From Zonotrichia leucophrys gambelii (Eukaryota > Chordata > Aves > Passeriformes > Passerellidae), in assembly GCF_028769735.1 (NCBI RefSeq), contig NC_088193.1:7033814-7097813 (forward strand): a stretch of 64,000 nt of DNA. Direction: 5' to 3'. Each line of letters opens with the position of its first letter. The stretch's first letter is position 1. A program made the position numbers and the translations under genes. The notes below the pieces were generated by a model. That model was not told where the DNA came from, searched no databases, and saw only the letters and a program-made list of their open reading frames with translations. This document shows positions 59,442 through 64,000 of the stretch, piece after piece.

Positions 59442-60208
59442 GTGTCCTACCCGTGCCACCACAAATATCATACCCATGCCACCACAAATGTCTTATTTGT
59501 GCCACCTCGTATCCTACTCGTGCCACCACCATGTCCTACCCATGCCACCACAAATGTCCTACTTGTGCCACTACCTTGTCCTAGCTGTGCCACCACAAAT
59601 GTCCTACTCATGCCACCGCAAATATCCTACCAGTGCCACCCTGTATCCTACCCATGCCACCATGTCCTACCTTTGCCACCAAAAATGTCCTACCCATGCC
59701 ACCTCCATATCCTACCCATGTCCTACGTGTGCCACTGCCATGTCCTACTCGTACTGCTCCATGTCCTACCCATGTCCTACCTATGCCACTCTTGTGTCCT
59801 ACTCATGTCACCCTGTGTCCCACCCATGCCAATGCCGTGTCCTACATGTGCCACCACAAATGTCCTACCCATGCCACTCCATGTCCTATCCATGACATCA
59901 CAAATGTCCTACCAGTGCTACCCTGTGCTTTATCCATGCCACTCCGTATCCTACTCATGCCATCTCCATGTCCTACCAGAGCCATCGCCTACCAGTCCTA
60001 CCAGTCCATGTCCTACCAGTGCCATCCCCATGTCCTTCCCTGGCCACCATAAATGTCATACCACTTCCACTCCCATGTCCTACCCATGCCACCACAAATG
60101 TCCCACCCATGCCATCCCATGCCCTGTCTGGGCCCCTCCCTGTCCCACCAGTGCCACCCCCATGCCCTACCCATGCCACCCCGTGCCATCCCGTGTCCTA
60201 CCCGTGCC
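59442..60208. repeat. Splice-donor-bearing minisatellite beside ETS1 exon beta
   Basis: About 30 units of roughly 20-27 bases occur, with the plus-strand core TGTCCTACCCATGCCACCAC. Read in the ETS1 sense direction, the core is GGCATGGGTAGGACA. Its rightmost copy overlaps the authentic exon beta donor, GGCACG|G|GTAGGACA at 60208-60195. About two dozen units keep an intact GTAGGA donor core. The remaining units vary to GTGGGA, GTAGGG, GTATGA or similar. Long chance frames (rich in Cys, His, Pro and Tyr on the plus strand) are repeat artefacts. Confidence 0.95.
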
Positions 60209-60346
60209 GTAGTGCTCCAGCCCGGTGGGCACCTCCTGTGTGGCGGGCTCGTCCCAGAGCGGGCAGCAGGGCCGGGGCTGGCAGCAGGAGGCCTGGAAGG
60301 CACAGGTCACCCAGGGATCCTCGCAGGGAACAGGCACTCCCTGTTT
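60202..60346 (-). CDS. ETS1: ETS1 exon beta, p68-specific amino-terminal segment
   Basis: This exon of 145 bases enters in phase 0 and leaves in phase 1. The acceptor is TGTGCTCCTTCCAG and the donor is G|GTAGGA. It encodes 48 residues ending in [12 protein letters not shown], and the first base of the next codon joins exon III as D-M-E-C. The [11 protein letters not shown] block is the same in the human long isoform as I remember it. The middle is Cys-rich ([16 protein letters not shown]), with more cysteines than the human YHQQRPCYPFWDE. Alpha and beta together form the extra activation region of p68. The donor is embedded in the first unit of a long minisatellite that fills the adjacent intron. 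Confidence 0.93.
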
Positions 60347-60724
60347 CTGGAAGGAGCACAGGGAACTGTCAGGGGACGGGGACCCCGAAATGTGCGGGGG
60401 GCACTGGGGCTGCCCCAGGATCAGGCAGCGGGCCCTGCTCTGGTAGATCCCAGCTCAGCTGGCTCAGGGGTGTTGGGACAAAAAGGGCTTTTTTCACACC
60501 AAGATGAGGAGAAAAGTGAAGGTCAGAGTGAGGCTGAGCTTGGCAAGATTGCAGCCTGGGGGTCTCCCATGGGGACACCCTCTGTGGCAGGGCTTTGTTC
60601 CACTCCCCACAACTGGGAATGTCATTTTTAGGCAGCGGGAGGCCCCAAAACACCCCCCAAATCGTAGGAGGTCACCAGGGGGTGCAGAACCACAGCCATG
60701 CCCAGGCACTGAGGAGGAGCCTGG

Positions 60725-61430
60725 TCCCAGCTCTCATATTTATGTTCCTCTTCCTATTTATAGGGATATTACTTGGGATTATTTTCTTTATATTTGGGTT
60801 GTTTATGTTGGTTTTATTGGTGTGTCCACAGAGATGTTTATACATGTGGTATGCACACATGGATATATGAGTTATACACCTCATATGAAACATACAGATG
60901 CATCTATAATTTATATAACATAATATATCATTACCCAAACATTGCATAATAAACATATTATTATGTGTTAACACACAATACATTATAGATGTACTGATTA
61001 TATGGGTGACATAAGAATTTATACACCCACACCTATGTAATCCTAGCTTATAACTCTATATAAATTGCACATTCATTTTTATTGTACATGAAGCTAAATT
61101 TATACTTTATAAAGAACTATACATGGATATAGAGGTATTTAGAAACATGGATTTGTTTAGATTGGGAACAAAGCTTTAATAAATGATCCCAGGATTTAAT
61201 TTTCCTTTTATTTCATACACACCTATTTTATACATATATATTTATGTATATATATGTACACACCATATTTATTATGTGCATCTGTGTGTATATTTTATAT
61301 GTATATATATTTACCATGGACCCACACACATATACATATATACCACAAAATAAATACATTGCATTTAAATGTTTGTCTCCCTAGAAGAGGACAATACCAT
61401 GCACATACCTATAAATAAATGCAGGATGTT
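60725..61430. repeat. AT-rich low-complexity region
   Basis: Dense TATA, ATAT and TTTAT words with alternating purine-pyrimidine runs occur at 61230-61345 (TATATATTTATGTATATATA and ACACACATATACATATATAC). The base composition is quite unlike the GC-rich surroundings. It may be a degraded mobile element or a DNA-unwinding or matrix-attachment type region. Confidence 0.7.
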
Positions 61431-62254
61431 TGAATTTTTTATCATTGTTACCATTTCCCTGCGGGGGAATAGATTTCCTTGATGGCAAATCAATATTTAA
61501 AAGCCAAATGCTTGCTCGGAACCATTTAAAGGAAAGCTGTGAAGCTGCCTTGGGAATATTCCATGGCTCAGGATGGGCTTTTCTTCTCAGTTTGGGGAAA
61601 ATGTTGGGTTTTAGCACAAGTTCTGAAGTGTCAGCCCAGAGCTTATCTGACCTCCAAGGCTCAGCAGTTCTTTGGACAAATGGTTAGAAATGCCATTTCT
61701 CTAAGTAGAGATTTGATTTCTCTGAATATATTTCTCTGGTTTATTGAAATATAGATCAGATTTCCCTAAATATAGATCTGATTTTCCTAAAAAAGGCTCA
61801 AATCCCTGCTCAACCTGTCCCAGGATGACACTCCAACATTTGTTACATACAATCACCCATCAGCTGCAAACAGACCAGAGCTGGCTTGGGACAGGGAGCA
61901 CCAGAGTGGTCCCAAAACTCCAGAAAACCACGGGAGCCTTTCCCAGTGGCTGCCCTGCTCTGGGCTGGTCCCACTGGTCCCAGGTGAAGGAGGCAGCAGG
62001 ACAAAGCTTCCCCTGACACTCCTCCCAACACCAGCACAGGAAATCCCACCCAGGATCCCATTTCCAGGGGAGGTTTGCAGGCTCCAGAGGGTCAGAGGAG
62101 CTCTGGGTAAACACTCGGAATTCAGGGCTGCCCTGAACTACCTCAAACCTTGGATCCTCAGGAGATGGCACCGAGCTGGGCCAGGGCTGGAGAAATCACA
62201 GCAACATGAGAGAAAACTGCTGGGGGAGGAAACTGGCCCCAATTCCGGTTTTTG

Positions 62255-62460
62255 ATAGAGGCATGGAAAGGTTTGGGTTGGAAGAGACCTTAAAGACTGT
62301 CTCACTCCACCCCCTGCCATGGGCAGGGACACCTTCCACTATCCCAGGTGGCTCCAAGCCCCAATGTCCAGCCTGGCCTTGGGCACTGCCACAGCTGCTC
62401 TGGGCACCCTGTGCCAGGGCTGCTCACCCTCACAGGGGTGAATTTCCTACAAAAATCTCA
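62255..62460 (-). repeat. CR1 LINE 3' fragment
   Basis: The sequence GGAAAGGTTTGGGTTGGAAG and AGACCTTAAAGACTGTCTCA, then CCATGGGCAGGGACACCTTC and CACCCTGTGCCAGGGCTGCT, is antisense CR1. It ends about 57 bases from exon alpha. Confidence 0.93.
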
Positions 62461-62516
62461 TCTGTGCCCACCCTCATTCAGTGCAAGGCCATTCCCTTGC
62501 CCTGTCTGTTCCTTAC

Positions 62517-62599
62517 CATCATTCCAGGCCGAGCCAAAGCATAAGGAGCTGCATTGCTGATGGCTGTGTCCATATAATAACTCATCATCTTGGAGGTGC
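62517..62599 (-). CDS. ETS1: ETS1 exon alpha, first coding exon of the p68 form
   Basis: An 11-base leader is followed by two consecutive ATG codons at 62588-62586 and 62585-62583, then 22 more codons. The peptide begins MMSYYMDTAISNAAPY and ends ARPGMM. It resembles the start of the long ETS1 isoform (human, from memory: MSYFVDSAGSSPVPY). The donor GTAAGG follows directly in phase 0. Upstream there is a good acceptor, with a pyrimidine-rich tract ending in CAG at 62600-62602 and a possible branch site CTAAT, so a 5' noncoding exon probably precedes it. The second ATG corresponds to the human start. The first has A at -3 and may be used instead. Start choice is uncertain by one residue. Confidence 0.85.
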
Positions 62600-63554
62600 C
62601 TGCAGGAACAGAGAGGGGCATTAGAGTCCATGCCATACAAACTGACAGCACCAGCTAAATCCATGCTTTCCACAGCTGTATAAAGCTTGGAGCGCTGTCT
62701 CCTTAATGCGTTTAGGCTGGAAAAGTTAAGAGGAAAAATACCTGGAATAATAGGAAATATTGTGATTAGAGGGGTCGTGTCAACAATGCAGCACCCAGAT
62801 GCAGGAGTGGAACCAGGAGAGAGCCTGACAATGGGGAATGAATTAATGAATGATCACCTGCAAGCTGAGGGAGCTGCTCTGAGGGAAGAAGATGAGATCA
62901 TATTTCCTTTGCTGGAGAATTGGTGGGAAATTGTTGCCAATTTTTTTTTTTGAGAGAGAAAAAAAAAAAGGCAGTTTGTTGAGATCAACACCTTTCCTGT
63001 GAAAGCTTTGTCAGGCCCTGTCTGCCTCACAAAGAACTTTGCTGCTTTCAGGACACATCCTCTGGTTTTGCTTAGGTTTTCCTGGCTGAATCTCAGCCTT
63101 GCAGTCCCACATGGCATTCCTCACTCGGGATTCACTCTCCTGAGCAAGTCCTCCTGCCAGAGCTGCTCATTAGCTGGACTTTTAATCATCCCTGAAGCCA
63201 TTTGTGTGGCTGAGGCAGAGGAGCTGCACTGTGGCTCTGCTAGCAGAGCTGTGGGGTTTCTCCCTCTCTCCTTGCAATGCCAATTGGGAACACAGGGCCA
63301 AGGCAAGGTCTGTGTTTTGGGGATGTGACTCCAAGGTGCTGGAGGACAGAGGGAAAGGGAATAGCCTGGGCTGGGCAGGGTTGGCTCGGGCAGGATGGGC
63401 CCTGGAGCCGTGGGAATGGCTGTTCCCAGCCTGGTGGTGCAGAGGAGCCGCTCTAAGCTCCCTGAGGACACAGCCCTGGCTCCTGGGGACCCCTCTGCAC
63501 GCCTGCAGAGCCTGGGCTGTGGCCACTGCAGCTGCAAACACCTGGCTGAGTTAT

Positions 63555-63830
63555 CTTCCAGCAAAATCCCAGAATCATCCAGTCCAACCCTTAACCTGGC
63601 ACTGCCAGGTTACCCCAAGTGCCACTTTACACGTTTGGAACACCTCCAGGGAAGGGGACTGCACCATGCCCTGGGCAGCTGTGCCAGTGCTTGGCAAACC
63701 TTTGAGTGAAGAAATGTTCCCGATATCCAACCTAAACCTCCCCTGGTGCTACCTGAGGCTGTTTCCTTTCCTCCTGCCACTTGTTTCCTGGGAGAACGGG
63801 GAACTCCTCCTGGATGCCCTCTCCTTACAG
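63555..63830 (-). repeat. CR1 LINE fragment
   Basis: The sequence AATCATCCAGTCCAACCCTT, then GGAACACCTCCAGGGAAGGG and CCTTTGAGTGAAGAAATGTT, followed by CCGATATCCAACCTAAACCT and CCCTGGTGCTACCTGAGGCT, is antisense CR1. Confidence 0.9.
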
Positions 63831-63851
63831 GGAGTTGTGCAGAGCCAGAAT

Positions 63852-64000
63852 TCACAGAATCACTGGGTTGGAAGGGACCTTCAGGATCATCGAGTCCAAC
63901 CCAGCCCCAACACCTCAACTAAACCCTGGCACACAGTGCCACATCCAGGCTTGTTTTAAAGAGGGCCCCCTGACCTCCTTTTCCTCAGCTGAGCCCCTTT
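63852..64000 (-). repeat. CR1 LINE 3' fragment, cut by window end
   Basis: It starts with TTCACAGAATCACTGGGTTG, then GAAGGGACCTTCAGGATCAT and CGAGTCCAACCCAGCCCCAA. It abuts another CR1 copy in the same orientation, so it is either a tandem or a nested insertion. Confidence 0.93.

Larger units (their letters stand above)
37399..60201 (-). other. Upstream of p54, intronic for p68
   Basis: About 22.8 kb lie between the I54 exon and exon beta. Stretches 37970-40950, 42100-43590, 45060-48050 and 56600-58300 contain no gene or repeat that I recognise. The remainder holds two LTR candidates, CR1 fragments, five tandem arrays and candidate regulatory clusters listed separately. No additional coding exon is supported. 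Confidence 0.8.
60347..62516 (-). other. Intron alpha-beta of ETS1 p68
   Basis: This 2,170-base intron has an AT-rich low-complexity stretch at 60725-61430 and an antisense CR1 fragment at 62255-62460. No other gene is recognisable. Confidence 0.85.
1..62599 (-). other. ETS1: ETS1 gene, partial (3' exons missing)
   Basis: Eight exons read in order on the minus strand reproduce ETS1 from both alternative amino termini through exon VII. All internal joints are in frame. Splice phases are 0 (alpha-beta) and 1 for every other joint. Exons III to VI total 645 bases (215 codons), one codon fewer than the human counterpart as I remember it. Exon VII is 261 bases (87 codons), the size of the segment skipped in the known delta-VII isoform. 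The ETS domain and carboxyl terminus are not present in 1-3982 and must lie left of the window. The 5' limit is also uncertain, because exon alpha looks like an internal exon. ETS1 is a nuclear transcription factor that binds GGAA/T cores and acts in lymphoid, endothelial and mesenchymal cells. Confidence 0.95.
62600..64000 (-). other. Sequence upstream of ETS1 exon alpha
   Basis: The acceptor for exon alpha is at its left end. The rest holds a T11/A11 inverted repeat (62941-62969), two antisense CR1 fragments at 63555-63830 and 63852-64000, and no recognisable first exon, TATA box or CpG island. The p68 start site is therefore probably further right. Confidence 0.65.

Noticed and set aside
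59431..60212. Long plus-strand frames rich in Cys, His, Pro and Tyr
   Set aside because: They come from the tandem array beside exon beta. All frames are open because units lack stops and the unit length varies.
60672..60983. Minus-strand frame in the AT-rich intron region
   Set aside because: Its composition is dominated by Ile, Asn, Met and Cys from AT-rich repeats, with no conserved motif.

Overview
The window is vertebrate nuclear DNA, most probably from a bird and likely a passerine. It is GC-rich, carries more than twenty CR1 LINE fragments with avian-style 3' ends, has three LTR-like blocks and many GC-rich minisatellites, and its coding exons are small islands between large introns. 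No bacterial, phage or CRISPR features are present.

The only gene I can support is ETS1, the ETS-family transcription factor and proto-oncogene, on the minus strand. Eight coding exons join in frame with canonical GT/AG sites. From 5' to 3' (high to low coordinates) they are: alpha (62517-62599) and beta (60202-60346), which give the long p68-type amino terminus; I54 (37329-37398), the alternative first coding exon of the p54 form; then shared exons III (14012-14131), IV with the Pointed domain (13326-13526), V (9943-10020), VI (8295-8540) and VII (3983-4243). Exon VII ends in phase 1, and the ETS DNA-binding domain that must follow is absent from the window, so the last exons lie left of base 1. 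The acceptor-like sequence in front of exon alpha suggests that a 5' noncoding exon lies further right.

Layout: 1-3982 is the intron after exon VII. From 3983 to 14131 is the compact shared block, with introns of about 0.5-4 kb. From 14132 to 37328 is the 23 kb first intron of the p54 form, with CR1 copies, GGAT and GGGAT arrays and two CpG-rich patches. From 36940 to 37930 is the CpG island with the p54 promoter. From 37930 to 60201 is DNA that is upstream of p54 but intronic for p68, with two stronger LTR candidates, several minisatellites and some transcription-factor motif clusters. From 60202 to 64000 is the p68-specific 5' end, with an AT-rich stretch in the alpha-beta intron.

The two amino termini are joined through the same splice phase (phase 1 at both I54 and beta) to exon III, so promoter choice selects the amino terminus. 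The most unusual structure is a roughly 770-base tandem array that begins at the 5' splice site of exon beta. Its repeat unit contains that splice-donor sequence, so about two dozen donor-like copies follow the real one. Other points of interest are a four-codon deletion beside the SUMO site of the p54 amino terminus, GGAA repeats in the p54 leader, and an octamer plus GATA cluster upstream of the p54 promoter.
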